From Variovorax sp. J22P240 (GTDB taxonomy: Bacteria; Pseudomonadota; Gammaproteobacteria; Burkholderiales; Burkholderiaceae_C), in the NCBI RefSeq assembly GCF_030316855.1, contig NZ_JASZYR010000003.1, positions 310,001-374,000 of the forward strand: a stretch of DNA of 64,000 nucleotides, read 5' to 3'. The notes below the pieces were generated by a model that was not told the DNA's origin, did not search any database, and saw only the letters and a program-made list of their open reading frames with translations. Below, in pieces: positions 43,045 through 52,070 of this stretch; within the stretch, counting starts at the first letter, position 1; each line of letters opens with the position of its first letter. The translations under genes and the position numbers were made by a program.

Positions 43045-44469
43045 TCAGAGACTGAAGATCTTTCCGGGATTCATGATGTTCTTCGGATCGAGCGCGCGCT
43101 TGATCGTCCGCATCATGTCGACCGCACCCGTGCCGGCCTCGTTTACCAGGAAGCCCATCTTGTGCAGCCCGACGCCGTGCTCGCCGGTGCAGGTGCCTTC
43201 CAGGGCCAGTGCACGCGACACCAGGGCGTGATTGAGTTTCTCGGCTGTTACGCGCTCTTCGGGTGCGTTGGGGTCGAGTAGATAGCCGAAGTGGAAATTG
43301 CCGTCGCCCACGTGGCCGACCAGGAAGTAGGGGATGCCGCTGGCGTCGGCTTCGGCCACGGATTCGAGCAGGCAGTCTGCCAGGCGCGAGATCGGCACGC
43401 AGGTGTCGGTGGAAATCACACGGCAACCGGGGCGCGATTGCACGGCCGCGAAGTAGCTGTTGTGCCGTGCGGTCCAGAGGCGGGTGCGTTCCTCCGGCGT
43501 GCTGGCCCATTCGAAGGCCTTGCCACCATGGCCGCTTGCCAGTTCCTGCACCGTCTCGGCCTGTTCCTTCACGCCGGCCGGCGAGCCGTGGAATTCCATC
43601 AGCAGCATCGGCTCTTCGCGAAGGCCGAGCTTGGAATAGGCATTGACCATGCGCACGGTGTTCACGTCGATCAGTTCCACGCGCGCGATCGGCACGCCGA
43701 GCTGGATGACCTCGATGGTTGTGCGCACGGCGGCCTCGATGCTCGGGAAGGAGCAGATCGCTGCCGAGACGGCCTCGGGCAGCGGGTAGATGCGCAGGGT
43801 GACTTCGGTGATCACGCCCAGCGTGCCTTCGCTGCCGACCAGCAGCCGTGTGAGGTCGTAGCCCGCCGATGACTTCTTGGCGCGCGTGCCGGTGCGGATC
43901 ACTTCGCCGCTGGCGGTGACCACTTCGAGGGCCAACACGTTCTCGCGCATCGTGCCGTAGCGCACGGCGTTCGTGCCGCTCGCGCGCGTGGCCGCCATGC
44001 CGCCGATCGAGGCGTCGGCACCGGGGTCGATCGGGAAGAAGAGGCCGGTGCTCTTGATCTCGTCATTGAGCTGCTTGCGCGTGACGCCGGGCTGCACGGT
44101 CACCGTGAGGTCGTCGGCATTGACGGACAGCACGCGGTTCATGCGGCTCACGTCGATGCTGATGCCGCCTTGCACGGCGAGCAGGTGACCTTCGAGCGAC
44201 GAGCCGACGCCGAAGGGGATGACCGGCACGCTGTAGTCGCTCGCCAGCTTGACCGCATCGGCGACCTCCTGCGTGCTCTCGGCGAAGACCACGGCGGAAG
44301 GTGGTGGTGCGTCGAAGGACGATTCGTCGCGGCCGTGCTGCGTGCGCACTGCCAGTGCGGTCGAACAGCGATCGCCGAAGCGGGCCTTCAGGGCGTCGAT
44401 CAGGGCGTCGGGCACCTCGCGCAGCGCGATCTCGGGCGTGAGATGGGAAAGGGCGGTGGGGGCGTTCAT
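43045..44469 (-). CDS. FAD-linked oxidase, GlcD / D-lactate dehydrogenase-like
   Basis: 474 residues. N-terminal PCMH-type FAD domain: VPVIPFGVGSSLEGHLLAVQ, FFPIDPGADASIGGMAATRA and TEVTLRIYP. The FAD-oxidase C-terminal domain has HVGDGNFHFGYL (metal and substrate site) and TGEHGVGLHKMGFL. Relatives are D-lactate dehydrogenase (cytochrome) and glycolate oxidase subunit GlcD; without GlcE/GlcF neighbours, a D-2-hydroxy-acid dehydrogenase is more likely. Divergent from the adenosyltransferase gene, 57 bases apart. Confidence 0.88.
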   Translation of the reverse strand: MNAPTALSHLTPEIALREVPDALIDALKARFGDRCSTALAVRTQHGRDESSFDAPPPSAVVFAESTQEVADAVKLASDYSVPVIPFGVGSSLEGHLLAVQGGISIDVSRMNRVLSVNADDLTVTVQPGVTRKQLNDEIKSTGLFFPIDPGADASIGGMAATRASGTNAVRYGTMRENVLALEVVTASGEVIRTGTRAKKSSAGYDLTRLLVGSEGTLGVITEVTLRIYPLPEAVSAAICSFPSIEAAVRTTIEVIQLGVPIARVELIDVNTVRMVNAYSKLGLREEPMLLMEFHGSPAGVKEQAETVQELASGHGGKAFEWASTPEERTRLWTARHNSYFAAVQSRPGCRVISTDTCVPISRLADCLLESVAEADASGIPYFLVGHVGDGNFHFGYLLDPNAPEERVTAEKLNHALVSRALALEGTCTGEHGVGLHKMGFLVNEAGTGAVDMMRTIKRALDPKNIMNPGKIFSL

Positions 44470-44526
44470 CGAGGCGATCTCCTGAAGGGTCTAACATTCT
44501 ACGAACCGCACTCTCAAAAGCCACAC

Positions 44527-45111
44527 ATGGGCAACCGACTCACACAGATCGCGACGCGCACCGGCGACGACGGCACCACCGGCCTCGGCGACAGCACGCG
44601 CGTGCCCAAGGACCACCTGCGCGTGCACGCGATGGGCGACGTCGACGAACTCAACTCGAACATCGGCGTCCTGCTGTGCGAGCCGATGCCGGACAGGCTG
44701 CGCGAACTGCTGGTCGATGTGCAGCACCAGCTGTTCAACCTGGGCGGTGAGCTGTCGATGCCTGGCTTCACCCTGCTCAAGCCCGACGCGCTGCTGCAAC
44801 TTGACAATGCGCTCGCCGAACACAACGCGGCATTGCCGCGGCTGGCCGAGTTCATTCTTCCCGCGGGCACGCGCGCGGCGTCGCTCGCGCACGTATGCCG
44901 CACCGTGGCCCGGCGGGCGGAGCGCGCCGTCGTGGCGCTGGGTGCCGACACAAAAATCAACGACACGCCGCGTCGCTACCTCAATCGCCTGAGCGATCTG
45001 CTCTTCGTGCTGGCGCGCGTGCTCAACCGCGTCGACGGCGGCGATGACGTCTACTGGAAGAGCGAACGCATGGCGCGAGCCGCTGCGGACGAGCAGGCTT
45101 CCGAAACCTGA
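44527..45111 (+). CDS. Cob(I)alamin adenosyltransferase, PduO type
   Basis: 194 residues. PduO-type ATP:corrinoid adenosyltransferase, which makes coenzyme B12. Family motifs: TRTGDDGTTGLGDSTRVPKD (ATP-binding), VDELNSNIGVLLCEP, FILPAGTRAASLAHVCRTVA with the Arg/His pair, and YLNRLSDLLFVLAR. Size is normal for the family. The upstream frame to 44170 is a shadow of the oxidase gene. It is followed 20 bases later by a small secreted protein. Confidence 0.93.
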   Translation: MGNRLTQIATRTGDDGTTGLGDSTRVPKDHLRVHAMGDVDELNSNIGVLLCEPMPDRLRELLVDVQHQLFNLGGELSMPGFTLLKPDALLQLDNALAEHNAALPRLAEFILPAGTRAASLAHVCRTVARRAERAVVALGADTKINDTPRRYLNRLSDLLFVLARVLNRVDGGDDVYWKSERMARAAADEQASET

Positions 45112-45131
45112 GACAAAGGAGAATCCGGCAG

Positions 45132-45455
45132 ATGACCCGAACTGAAAGAACCCGCGCCTTCCTGGCCCCCGCAGCCGCATGGATCATGCTGGGCGCACTG
45201 GCGCTTCCCGCCCACGCAGCCACCCACAACACGCACGACAGCAAGGTGCTGGGCGGCATCGAGCGAGGCGCGGATGCCACCGGCCGCGGCATCGAACGCG
45301 CCGGCAGTGCGACGAGACGGGGGGTGGATACGACGGCCGAGCGCGCGAGCGCCCCCGTCCGGCGCTGGGGTGAATCGCTGGGCCGCAAGCTCTCGCCTCA
45401 TGCGGGCGCCAGGCCGTCTGCGCCAGCCGTCGGCCCGCAAGGCAACGCTCCTTGA
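45132..45455 (+). CDS. Small secreted repeat-rich hypothetical protein
   Basis: 107 residues, function unknown. Signal peptide (AFLAPAAAWIMLGALALPAH, cleaved after AHA). The mature part repeats a polar pattern, RGADATGRGIERAGSATRRG, then VDTTAERASAPVRR, likely an amphipathic helix. It lies 20 bases behind the cobalamin adenosyltransferase and may be translated with it. A hairpin follows. No conserved domain that I recognise. Confidence 0.65.
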   Translation: MTRTERTRAFLAPAAAWIMLGALALPAHAATHNTHDSKVLGGIERGADATGRGIERAGSATRRGVDTTAERASAPVRRWGESLGRKLSPHAGARPSAPAVGPQGNAP

Positions 45456-45465
45456 CGTGACACAG

Positions 45466-45488
45466 GCCGGGCGCCTCGCCCCGGCTTT
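45466..45488 (+). terminator. Probable intrinsic terminator
   Basis: GCCGGG (45466-45471) pairs with CCCGGC (45480-45485), with further GC pairs inside, followed by a short TTTA. The T-run is weak. Confidence 0.5.
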
Positions 45489-45581
45489 ACCTTGCTTCAC
45501 CTCGCGCGTACATGCACCGGGTGAGCGCGATACATGCGCCTTCCACACTGGACTCCTCATCAATGCAGAAGGAGTTCCAGA

Positions 45582-46010
45582 ATGAACAAGTCAAAGAGCA
45601 TGGCAGTTGCCGCCGCGGCGCTCGCGATGTGCATGGCGGGAAGTGCCTTCGCGCAAGACTCGCGTTTCGATCGCGGACCCGATCGCAACAACGACCGCCA
45701 TGACCGCCACGAACAGCAGTATCCCCGCCAGGGTGGTCCGAACAACGGCCACTACCAGCAGCGCCACCAGGATTTCCGTCCCGGGCCGCAGTACAGCCGC
45801 CCGGCCTACCCCAACCCGCACGTCGAATGGCGCAGGGGCGGGCGCGTGCCCAGCGAATACCGCGGTCGCGGCTACGTCGTCAACGATTGGCGCGGCCAGC
45901 ACCGCCTCTACCAGCCGCCGCGCGGCTACCAGTGGGTCGGAGTGGGCGGCGACTTCGTGCTGGCGGCGGTCGCCACGGGCCTGATCGCACAGATCATCGT
46001 CGGCCAGTAG
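45582..46010 (+). CDS. RcnB-family periplasmic protein
   Basis: 142 residues from ATG 45582, behind GAAGGAG. Signal peptide (MNKSKSMAVAAAALAMCMAG ... FAQ), then a disordered D/R/H/Q-rich segment (RNNDRHDRHEQQYPRQ) and the C-terminal RcnB domain: WRRGGRVPSEYRGRGYVVND, LYQPPRGYQWVGVGGDFVL and a hydrophobic end. RcnB is a periplasmic nickel/cobalt homeostasis protein in E. coli; many relatives have no tested role. No RcnA exporter is near. The frame from 45534 adds an unneeded leader. Confidence 0.85.
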   Translation: MNKSKSMAVAAAALAMCMAGSAFAQDSRFDRGPDRNNDRHDRHEQQYPRQGGPNNGHYQQRHQDFRPGPQYSRPAYPNPHVEWRRGGRVPSEYRGRGYVVNDWRGQHRLYQPPRGYQWVGVGGDFVLAAVATGLIAQIIVGQ

Positions 46011-46024
46011 GCCGGAGGAGGGCT

Positions 46025-46273
46025 TCAGGTGGCGGTGGAGGGCGCCATCTGGGCGCACACGTTGCGCCCGGTGATCGTCAGGCGCAGCCCGCCGCCGTGC
46101 CATTCGAGCCAGTTCAGTCTTACGTAGGCATCGATGTCGTCACCGTCGATCCGGTCGGCCTGGTGTTGCTGCAGGTGCCCGACCGTGGCCGGCAGGGCCT
46201 GCCGCAGTCGTTCACGGGCCGCGGCTTCGGCGTCCGCCTTGGAAGAAACGCGCGTCTGAGAATTCGATGCCAT
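46025..46273 (-). CDS. Small hypothetical protein
   Basis: 82 residues from ATG 46273 (MASNSQTRVSSKADAEAAAR). No domain I recognise. It has no signal peptide or membrane helix; the N-terminal half is helical and charged and the C-terminal half reads IDAYVRLNWLEWHGGGLRLT, like a small sheet domain. It lies behind the RcnB-like gene, convergent, 14 bases apart. A phasin lies upstream on the same strand at a distance of 119 bases. Confidence 0.55.
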   Translation of the reverse strand: MASNSQTRVSSKADAEAAARERLRQALPATVGHLQQHQADRIDGDDIDAYVRLNWLEWHGGGLRLTITGRNVCAQMAPSTAT

Positions 46274-46392
46274 GACTGATTCGATCTGATCGCTGAGGAA
46301 ATCGCACCAATGTACGCTTCCTGCAAAATCCGTCACGGACCTTTTTCTCGTTATCGCGCAGGGCAAACACTGAGGCTTGCCCGAATGGACGG

Positions 46393-46875
46393 CTACTTGC
46401 GCGGCTTCAACAGCTTGCTGACCTCGTCCACGTTGTCCTGAATGCGGCGGCGCACCACGTCGAAGGCCTCGGACTGAGACTTCGCCGCCATTTCCGACAA
46501 CTCGCGAATGTCGTCGAGCGCCTGCTTGAACGCCGCCTTGCCCATGGCGTCGAGCTTGGCGAGGTTCTCGCGCGGGTCCGTGCCCGCCATGCCCTTGACC
46601 GTGCCTTGCCACTCCTCGATCGAGGTCTTGAGCATCTCGGTCTGGCGCTGCACCACGGCCTGCAGTCCCTGATAGGACTTCTCGTTCGCCTGCACCAGTG
46701 CCTGCAGGTCCTTGCGTCCGCTCTCGACGATGGAGCCCGCCAGCGGGAGGCTCTGCAGCCGCTCGGCCATGCCCTTCAACGGCTTCACGAAGGCTTCCTG
46801 GACTTCTTCCACCGTCGGGATGCCCGCGGGGCCGGTCTTCTTTGCGCCGGTGGTGCTCGATTTGCTGGTTGCCAT
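46393..46875 (-). CDS. phaP: Phasin family protein
   Basis: 160 residues from ATG 46875. An N-terminal lysine/threonine-rich leader is followed by helical VEEVQEAFVKPLKGMAERLQ, LVQANEKSYQGLQAVVQRQT, MLKTSIEEWQGTVKGMAG and ELSEMAAKSQSEAFDVVRRR. This is the phasin_2 (PF09361-like) pattern of proteins coating polyhydroxyalkanoate granules. It is divergent from a TetR gene; a 7-2-7 palindrome in the shared intergenic region may control both. Another phasin type lies at 3940-4440. Confidence 0.85.
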   Translation of the reverse strand: MATSKSSTTGAKKTGPAGIPTVEEVQEAFVKPLKGMAERLQSLPLAGSIVESGRKDLQALVQANEKSYQGLQAVVQRQTEMLKTSIEEWQGTVKGMAGTDPRENLAKLDAMGKAAFKQALDDIRELSEMAAKSQSEAFDVVRRRIQDNVDEVSKLLKPRK

Positions 46876-46963
46876 GGTGCGGGTCTCCGGGTTGATGTTG
46901 GGGCTGCCACGATACGCCCACACGGTGCCTGGATGGAAGTCCTTCGCGATAGAACTTGATATT

Positions 46964-46979
46964 TCGCACGCATGTGCTA
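46964..46979. promoter_or_regulatory. Putative TetR operator, copy 1
   Basis: TCGCACG-CA-TGTGCTA, an imperfect 7-2-7 palindrome eleven bases before the tetR start and within the divergent phasin/tetR region. Flanks TTT and AAA extend the symmetry. The same geometry and left arm recur at 47639-47654. Confidence 0.72.
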
Positions 46980-46990
46980 AATTCAGCCAC

Positions 46991-47593
46991 ATGGACGCCA
47001 AGACCCAGAAGAGCGAACTGACCCGTGCCGCGATCGTCGGCGCGGCGATGGACGTTGCCTCGGCCGAAGGGCTGGAGGCGATCACGCTTCAGGCGGTTGC
47101 CAGTCGCCTGGGCCTGTCCAAGAGCGGCGTCTTCTCCCGGGTCGGCTCGCGCGAAGCCCTGCAGAAGGCGGTCATCGAGGAATACGGCCGCCGCTTTCTG
47201 GCGGATGTATTCGTCCCTGCCATGCAGAAGCCCAAAGGCGTGGCGCGCCTGAACGACATCGTCGAGCGCTGGCTCGCCCGCATGCGCGACATCGAGATCG
47301 AATCCGGCTGCATCTACACCGCCGGCGCCTTCGAACTCGACGACCGCGAGGGTGAGCTGCGCGACCATCTCCTGGCCGAGGTGACGCGCTGGCGCGCGGC
47401 GCTGCGGCGTACCGTGACGCAGGCCACCGAGACCGGCGAGCTGAAGGCCGACACCGACCCGGCGCAACTGGTCAGCGAAATCAATGGGTTGGTGATCGGG
47501 TTGCTGCACGACGCGCGATTCCTGCGCGATCCGCGGGCCGCCGACCGGGCCATGCTGACCTGGCAGCGGCTCCTCGCCAGCTACCGGGCCTGA
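46991..47593 (+). CDS. TetR-family transcriptional regulator
   Basis: 200 residues. N-terminal helix-turn-helix: AAMDVASAEGLEAITLQAVA followed by SRLGLSKSGVFSRVGSREAL. The C-terminal ligand domain has GCIYTAGAFELDDREGELRD and VSEINGLVIGLLHDARFL. Between phasin (divergent) and an alpha/beta hydrolase (downstream, same strand), with a related palindrome before itself and before the hydrolase, it likely represses both and itself. The inducer may be an acyl compound handled by the hydrolase (inference). Confidence 0.88.
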   Translation: MDAKTQKSELTRAAIVGAAMDVASAEGLEAITLQAVASRLGLSKSGVFSRVGSREALQKAVIEEYGRRFLADVFVPAMQKPKGVARLNDIVERWLARMRDIEIESGCIYTAGAFELDDREGELRDHLLAEVTRWRAALRRTVTQATETGELKADTDPAQLVSEINGLVIGLLHDARFLRDPRAADRAMLTWQRLLASYRA

Positions 47594-47638
47594 GGCTGCC
47601 ATGTCTGCTTCGACTTCAGCCTTCTTTTTGCCCGACTT

Positions 47639-47654
47639 TCGCACGAGCGTGCGA
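47639..47654. promoter_or_regulatory. Putative TetR operator, copy 2
   Basis: TCGCACG-AG-CGTGCGA, a perfect 7-2-7 palindrome 25 bases before the hydrolase start, with TTT before and TAAA after, as in copy 1 (TTT/AAA). Twelve of the 14 arm positions are the same in the two copies. Confidence 0.78.
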
Positions 47655-47679
47655 TAAATCCATTTTTGAACGAACCCCC

Positions 47680-48585
47680 ATGACCACCGCCACGTCCTCC
47701 GCGCCGTCCGCCGCCGCATCCAACTACTACGGTGCGAGCCCCTTGATCCGCACTCTGCGGTTGGGGCTCGCCGCTTCGGAACGCATCTGGCCCACCCTCG
47801 GGGTGCGTGCGGCCTACCGGGTGTTCGGCACGCCCCTGCCGCCGAAATGGCTGAACCGCAGCCAGGGTCCCGACAACCATTGGCGCCGTGAAGACTGGTC
47901 GTACGAGCACGCCAGCATCGGCGTCTACACGCCCGTCGTCGTTCCCATGGATGCGCCGCAGGTGCTCCTCGTGCACGGCTGGGGCGGTCACGCCGGGCAG
48001 TTGTTGCCGCTCGCGAAGGCGGTTGCGGCCTCGGGTTTCACGCCAGTACTGGTCGAGATGCCCGCGCACGGCCGCAGTGCCGGGTCGGTGAGCAACCTGC
48101 CGCAGTTTGCGCGTGCGATCGACTACGTCGCCGCGCGGCTGATCCAGCAGGGCGAAAAGATCAAGGCCGTGGTGGCGCACTCATTGGGCGCGAATGCGCT
48201 GGCCTACGCGGCCAGCCGGGGCTTGCCCGTCGAGCGCCTGGTGCTGATGGCGCCCCCAGCCTCGCCACATGAATTCACGCGCTACTTCGCGCAGGTGTTC
48301 GGCCTCAGCGAGCGCACGCGGGCGGCGATGCAGCGGCTGATCGAGGCGCGCGAGGCGATCCTGATGCCGCTGCTGGAGCCGGCCGCCGTGGGTCCGCGCA
48401 TCGCGCAGCGGACCCTGGTGGTGCACGACCGGGAGGACCGGGTCAACCGGTTCGAGGACGGCGTGGCATACCGCGACGCCATTCCCGGTGCGCGGCTCGT
48501 CGCCACGCAGGGCCTGGGACACCGGCGCATCCTGAAGGAAGCGGCGGTGCTCCAGGCGGTGGCCGCGTTCATCACGCAGCCCTGA
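47680..48585 (+). CDS. Alpha/beta hydrolase
   Basis: 301 residues. N-terminal extension (residues 1-80), then the hydrolase fold: oxyanion VLLVHGWGGHAGQLLPLAKA, nucleophile VVAHSLGANALAYAAS, acid TLVVHDREDRVNRFEDGV and His in ATQGLGHRRILKEAAV, giving the Ser-Asp-His triad. Substrate unknown; an ester or lactone is expected. The phasin and TetR neighbours, with the shared operator, suggest a link to polyhydroxyalkanoate or acyl metabolism (inference). Convergent with minE. Confidence 0.9.
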   Translation: MTTATSSAPSAAASNYYGASPLIRTLRLGLAASERIWPTLGVRAAYRVFGTPLPPKWLNRSQGPDNHWRREDWSYEHASIGVYTPVVVPMDAPQVLLVHGWGGHAGQLLPLAKAVAASGFTPVLVEMPAHGRSAGSVSNLPQFARAIDYVAARLIQQGEKIKAVVAHSLGANALAYAASRGLPVERLVLMAPPASPHEFTRYFAQVFGLSERTRAAMQRLIEAREAILMPLLEPAAVGPRIAQRTLVVHDREDRVNRFEDGVAYRDAIPGARLVATQGLGHRRILKEAAVLQAVAAFITQP

Positions 48586-48603
48586 ACCCCCGCAAGGCGA
48601 CGC

Positions 48604-48879
48604 TCAGCGCGCCGCGAACGCCGCGTTTTCGGGCAACTCGATCTTGACTTCCAGCACCTCGAGATCGTCCTGCTTCTCGAGGTGGACCTTGATGTCCTCG
48701 GCCTTGATCGACACGTACTTCGAAATGACCGCGATCAGCTCGCGCTGCAGCTCCGGCAGGTAGTCCGGCCGCTTGCCGCCGAGGCTGCTGCGTTCGTGGG
48801 CGAGGATGATCTGCAGCCGCTCCTTGGCGACACTGGCCGTTTTCTTCTTTTCACCCAGCAGAAAGGAAAAGAGGGACAT
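48604..48879 (-). CDS. minE: Cell division topological specificity factor MinE
   Basis: 91 residues. The N-terminal membrane-targeting and MinD-activating segment is [20 protein letters not shown] then [12 protein letters not shown], matching MinE. The C-terminal half ([20 protein letters not shown]) forms the dimer. It stimulates MinD ATPase and drives pole-to-pole oscillation that places FtsZ at mid-cell. Five bases behind minD. Confidence 0.96.
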   Translation of the reverse strand: MSLFSFLLGEKKKTASVAKERLQIILAHERSSLGGKRPDYLPELQRELIAVISKYVSIKAEDIKVHLEKQDDLEVLEVKIELPENAAFAAR

Positions 48880-48883
48880 GGGG

Positions 48884-49699
48884 CTACCTCGTTCCGAAAA
48901 GTCGTTTGAAGAAGCCCTGCTTCTCGGCGTCGACGAAGCGCATTGGCTTCTCTTCGCCGAGGAAGCGCGCCACCACGTCGCTGTAGGCCTGCGCCACGTC
49001 GGTGTCCTTGTCGTGGATGGCCGGAACGCCCTGGTTGGAGGCCTGCAGCACGCTCTCGGACTCGGGGATGACGCCGATCAGCTTGATGCGCAGGATGTCC
49101 TGGATGTCTTCCAGCGACAGCATCTGCCCGCCCGCGACGCGGTTGGGGTTGTAGCGCGTGATCAGCAGGTGTTCCTTGATCGGATCGCCGCCTTCCTTGG
49201 CGCGCTTGGTCTTGGAGCTGAGCATGCCCAGGATGCGGTCCGAGTCGCGCACCGACGACACCTCGGGGTTGGTCACGATCAGCGCCTCGTCGGCGAAGTG
49301 CATCGCCATCAGCGCGCCGGTCTCGATGCCGGCCGGGGAGTCGCACACGATGAAGTCGAAGCCCTGGTCGGCGAGTTCCTTGAGGATCTTCTCGACGCCT
49401 TCCTGCGTCAGCGCGTCCTTGTCGCGCGTCTGCGAGGCGGCCAGCACGAACAGGTTGTCGCACTGCTTGTCCTTGATGAGCGCCTGGCTCAGGTTGGCCT
49501 CGCCCTGGATCACGTTGATGAGGTCGTACACCACGCGCCGCTCGCAGCCCATGATCAGGTCCAGGTTGCGCAGGCCGACGTCGAAATCGATCACGGCCGT
49601 CTTCTTGCCCGCGAGGGCGAGCCCCGATGCAAAGCTCGCGCTCGTGGTCGTCTTGCCGACGCCGCCTTTGCCCGAGGTCACCACCACAATTTTGGCCAT
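48884..49699 (-). CDS. minD: Septum site-determining protein MinD
   Basis: 271 residues. Deviant Walker [62 protein letters not shown]-terminal amphipathic membrane helix [13 protein letters not shown]. The start at 49699 (second ATG, GAAGGA six bases upstream) is preferred to 49705, where the Shine-Dalgarno would touch the ATG. It recruits MinC and MinE to the membrane. Confidence 0.96.
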   Translation of the reverse strand: MAKIVVVTSGKGGVGKTTTSASFASGLALAGKKTAVIDFDVGLRNLDLIMGCERRVVYDLINVIQGEANLSQALIKDKQCDNLFVLAASQTRDKDALTQEGVEKILKELADQGFDFIVCDSPAGIETGALMAMHFADEALIVTNPEVSSVRDSDRILGMLSSKTKRAKEGGDPIKEHLLITRYNPNRVAGGQMLSLEDIQDILRIKLIGVIPESESVLQASNQGVPAIHDKDTDVAQAYSDVVARFLGEEKPMRFVDAEKQGFFKRLFGTR

Positions 49700-49751
49700 T
49701 GCCATTCCTTCTTACGTTCGTTTCAGTTGTTCAGTTGTTCGTGGCGCCGGA

Positions 49752-50522
49752 TCAGGAGATCGGTTCCATCACGATCTTCTTGTCGTCCAGCCAGATCTGT
49801 GCCGGCTTGCCCGCGATGTCGGCGGGCAGCGCGACTTCGACCGTGCGGTAGATGCCTGCGATGGCCACGAGTTGCGCTTCCATGCAGGTCGTGAAGATGC
49901 GCGCCTCGGTATTGCCGCGCGCTCCGGCGATCGCCTTGCCGCGCAGCGGTGCGTAGACGTGGACGTTGCCGTCGGCGATGACTTCCGCGCCGAAGCTCAC
50001 GACGGCGGTCACGATCACGTCACCGCCGCGTGCGTAGACCTGCTGGCCGGAGCGCAGCGGGCGGTCGATGACCAGCGTGCCGTTGGCCGGCACCTGCACT
50101 TCGCGCACGATCTGCGGTGCTTCGCTTACGGGCTCGGACGGCGGCGCGGGCGCCCGGGTCGTGGGCGTCGGGGCTACCGGCATGGCGGTGACCGAGAGGC
50201 CGGCAGCTCGGGCCGCGATGTTCTGGGCATCGCTGCCGCCGCGCACGGCCACAGGCTGCGTCTGGTGACGCGCGAGCAGTCCGCGCAGGGCGGTGAAGTC
50301 CAGTTCGACGTCGGCGTCCGAGGACTCTTCGTCCTGCAGTTGCGAGAGATCGATCACCACCGGCTCCTGTTCGAAGAAGTCGGGCGAGTCTGCCAACTGG
50401 GCGTCGAGCGCCTCCGCCAGCACATCGAGATCAGCCGTCTTGAGGATGACCGCGATCAGCGGCAGCGTTGCGCTCTTGAATTCGAATACCGCCTTGGTGC
50501 GCGCGGCGGAAGCATCGGCCAT
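49752..50522 (-). CDS. minC: Septum site-determining protein MinC
   Basis: 256 residues. N-terminal MinC domain (ATLPLIAVILKTADLDVLAE) binds FtsZ; a proline/threonine-rich linker (PVAPTPTTRAPAPPSEPVSE); C-terminal beta-helix domain PLRSGQQVYARGGDVIVTAV, GNVHVYAPLRGKAIAGARGN and RIFTTCMEAQLVAIAGIYRT. It inhibits FtsZ assembly at the poles. First gene of minCDE. Confidence 0.95.
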   Translation of the reverse strand: MADASAARTKAVFEFKSATLPLIAVILKTADLDVLAEALDAQLADSPDFFEQEPVVIDLSQLQDEESSDADVELDFTALRGLLARHQTQPVAVRGGSDAQNIAARAAGLSVTAMPVAPTPTTRAPAPPSEPVSEAPQIVREVQVPANGTLVIDRPLRSGQQVYARGGDVIVTAVVSFGAEVIADGNVHVYAPLRGKAIAGARGNTEARIFTTCMEAQLVAIAGIYRTVEVALPADIAGKPAQIWLDDKKIVMEPIS

Positions 50523-50650
50523 GGAAAACGTAGGTTCGAAAAGCGTTGGAGTCTAACTGGCACTGGGCTCCGATGGACTCAAACGCCCGAATATGGATGA
50601 CGGTGCACAACAGCTCTTGCACGAGGTTGCATTTTCCGTCGGCGGCAACC

Positions 50651-52015
50651 TCAGTTGCGGGTGCGTCCGAGCAGCGCGTAGAGCAGGATCGCGCCGAAGG
50701 TCGCGGTGCCGATGCCACCCAGGGCGAACTGGCCGAACTTCAGCGTGAAATCGCCCGTGCCGAGGATCAGCGTGATCGCCGCGACGATCAGGTTCTTGTT
50801 CTGGGAGAAGTCCACGCGGTTGTCGACCCAGATCTTGGCGCCCGCCACGGCGATCAGGCCGAACACCACGATGCTCACGCCGCCCATCACCGGCAGTGGA
50901 ATCGCCTGCACCAGCGCGCCGAACTTGGGGCTGAACCCCAGCACCAGCGCGATCAGCGCCGCGACGACGAACATCGCCGTGGAATAGATCTTGGTGGCCG
51001 CCATGACGCCGATGTTCTCGGCGTAGGTCGTCACGCCGGTGCCGCCGAACCCGCCGCTCACCATGGTCGCGATGCCGTCGCCGATGAAGGCGCGGCCCAG
51101 GTAGGGGTTGAGATCGCGCCCGGTCATGGCGCCGACCGCCTTCAGGTGGCCGAGGTTCTCCGCCACCAGGATGACCGCCACGGGCGCGATCAGCAGGATG
51201 GCATTGACGTCGAACACCGGCGAGGCGAACGTCGGCAGCCCGAACCACGGCGCCGCAGCCAGCGGGCCGAGGTCGATCGGCTTGCCTAGCCCGAGGCCGT
51301 TGGTCAGCACCGCATAGATGATGCTCGCGACGATCAGGCCCATGAGGATCAGCAGGCGCTGGATCATCCCGCGCGAGTAGACGGCGATCAGCCCCACGCA
51401 CAGGAAGGTCAGTGCCTGGATCCAGGTGTCGAAGCCGGTGGGCGCCATGTTCTTGATCGGCACGCTCGCCAGGTTGAGTCCGATCACCGCGACCACCGCG
51501 CCGGTGACCACCGGCGGCATCAGTCGCTCGATCCAGTGCACCGCGACGTCCTGCTCCACTTCCTCCACCTCGATGCCTTCGAGCCCGCGCACCGGCGCGC
51601 GCTTGATGTGGCGTTCGTTCGTGAAGTGCACCAGCACGCCGATCAGCGTGTAGAGAAGGCCGCAGGCGATGATGCCGCCCAGCGCCACGCCGAGGTTGCC
51701 GTTCGGCCCTGAGCCTGCGTAGCCGCTGGCTGCAATCACCACGCCGATGAAGGCGAAGCTCGATCCCAGGTAGCTCGGCACCCGCCCGCCGGTGATGAAG
51801 AAGAAGAGCAGCGTGCCGATGCCGCTCATCAGGATCGCGATGTTGGGGTTGAACCCCATCAGGATCGGCGCCAGCACCGTGGCGCCGAACATCGCGATCA
51901 CGTGCTGAACGCCCATCGCCGTGGTCTGCCCCCAGGAGAGGCGTTCATCGGGCGCGACGATGGTGCCCGCGGTGGCGGCAACCTTGCGCCAGCGGGGAAG
52001 GTAGGAATCGCTCAT
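50651..52015 (-). CDS. NCS2-family uracil/xanthine permease
   Basis: 454 residues, about 14 helices. The start TTAMGVQHVIAMFGATVLAP, the GGRVPSYLGSSFAFIGVVIA block, VILVAENLGHLKAVGAMTGR, and TTYAENIGVMAATKIYSTAM are typical of the uracil/xanthine permease family (UraA/RutG-like). Substrate is likely a pyrimidine such as uracil. An acidic insert (EGIEVEEVEQDVAVHW) lies in a loop. Followed on the same strand by nothing; the upstream neighbour is the thioesterase gene. Confidence 0.9.
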   Translation of the reverse strand: MSDSYLPRWRKVAATAGTIVAPDERLSWGQTTAMGVQHVIAMFGATVLAPILMGFNPNIAILMSGIGTLLFFFITGGRVPSYLGSSFAFIGVVIAASGYAGSGPNGNLGVALGGIIACGLLYTLIGVLVHFTNERHIKRAPVRGLEGIEVEEVEQDVAVHWIERLMPPVVTGAVVAVIGLNLASVPIKNMAPTGFDTWIQALTFLCVGLIAVYSRGMIQRLLILMGLIVASIIYAVLTNGLGLGKPIDLGPLAAAPWFGLPTFASPVFDVNAILLIAPVAVILVAENLGHLKAVGAMTGRDLNPYLGRAFIGDGIATMVSGGFGGTGVTTYAENIGVMAATKIYSTAMFVVAALIALVLGFSPKFGALVQAIPLPVMGGVSIVVFGLIAVAGAKIWVDNRVDFSQNKNLIVAAITLILGTGDFTLKFGQFALGGIGTATFGAILLYALLGRTRN

Positions 52016-52070
52016 GGTCTTCTTCTCCTCGGTCGTTTGTCTTGTTGGAGGGGTTGGTGGCTGGGGCCGC

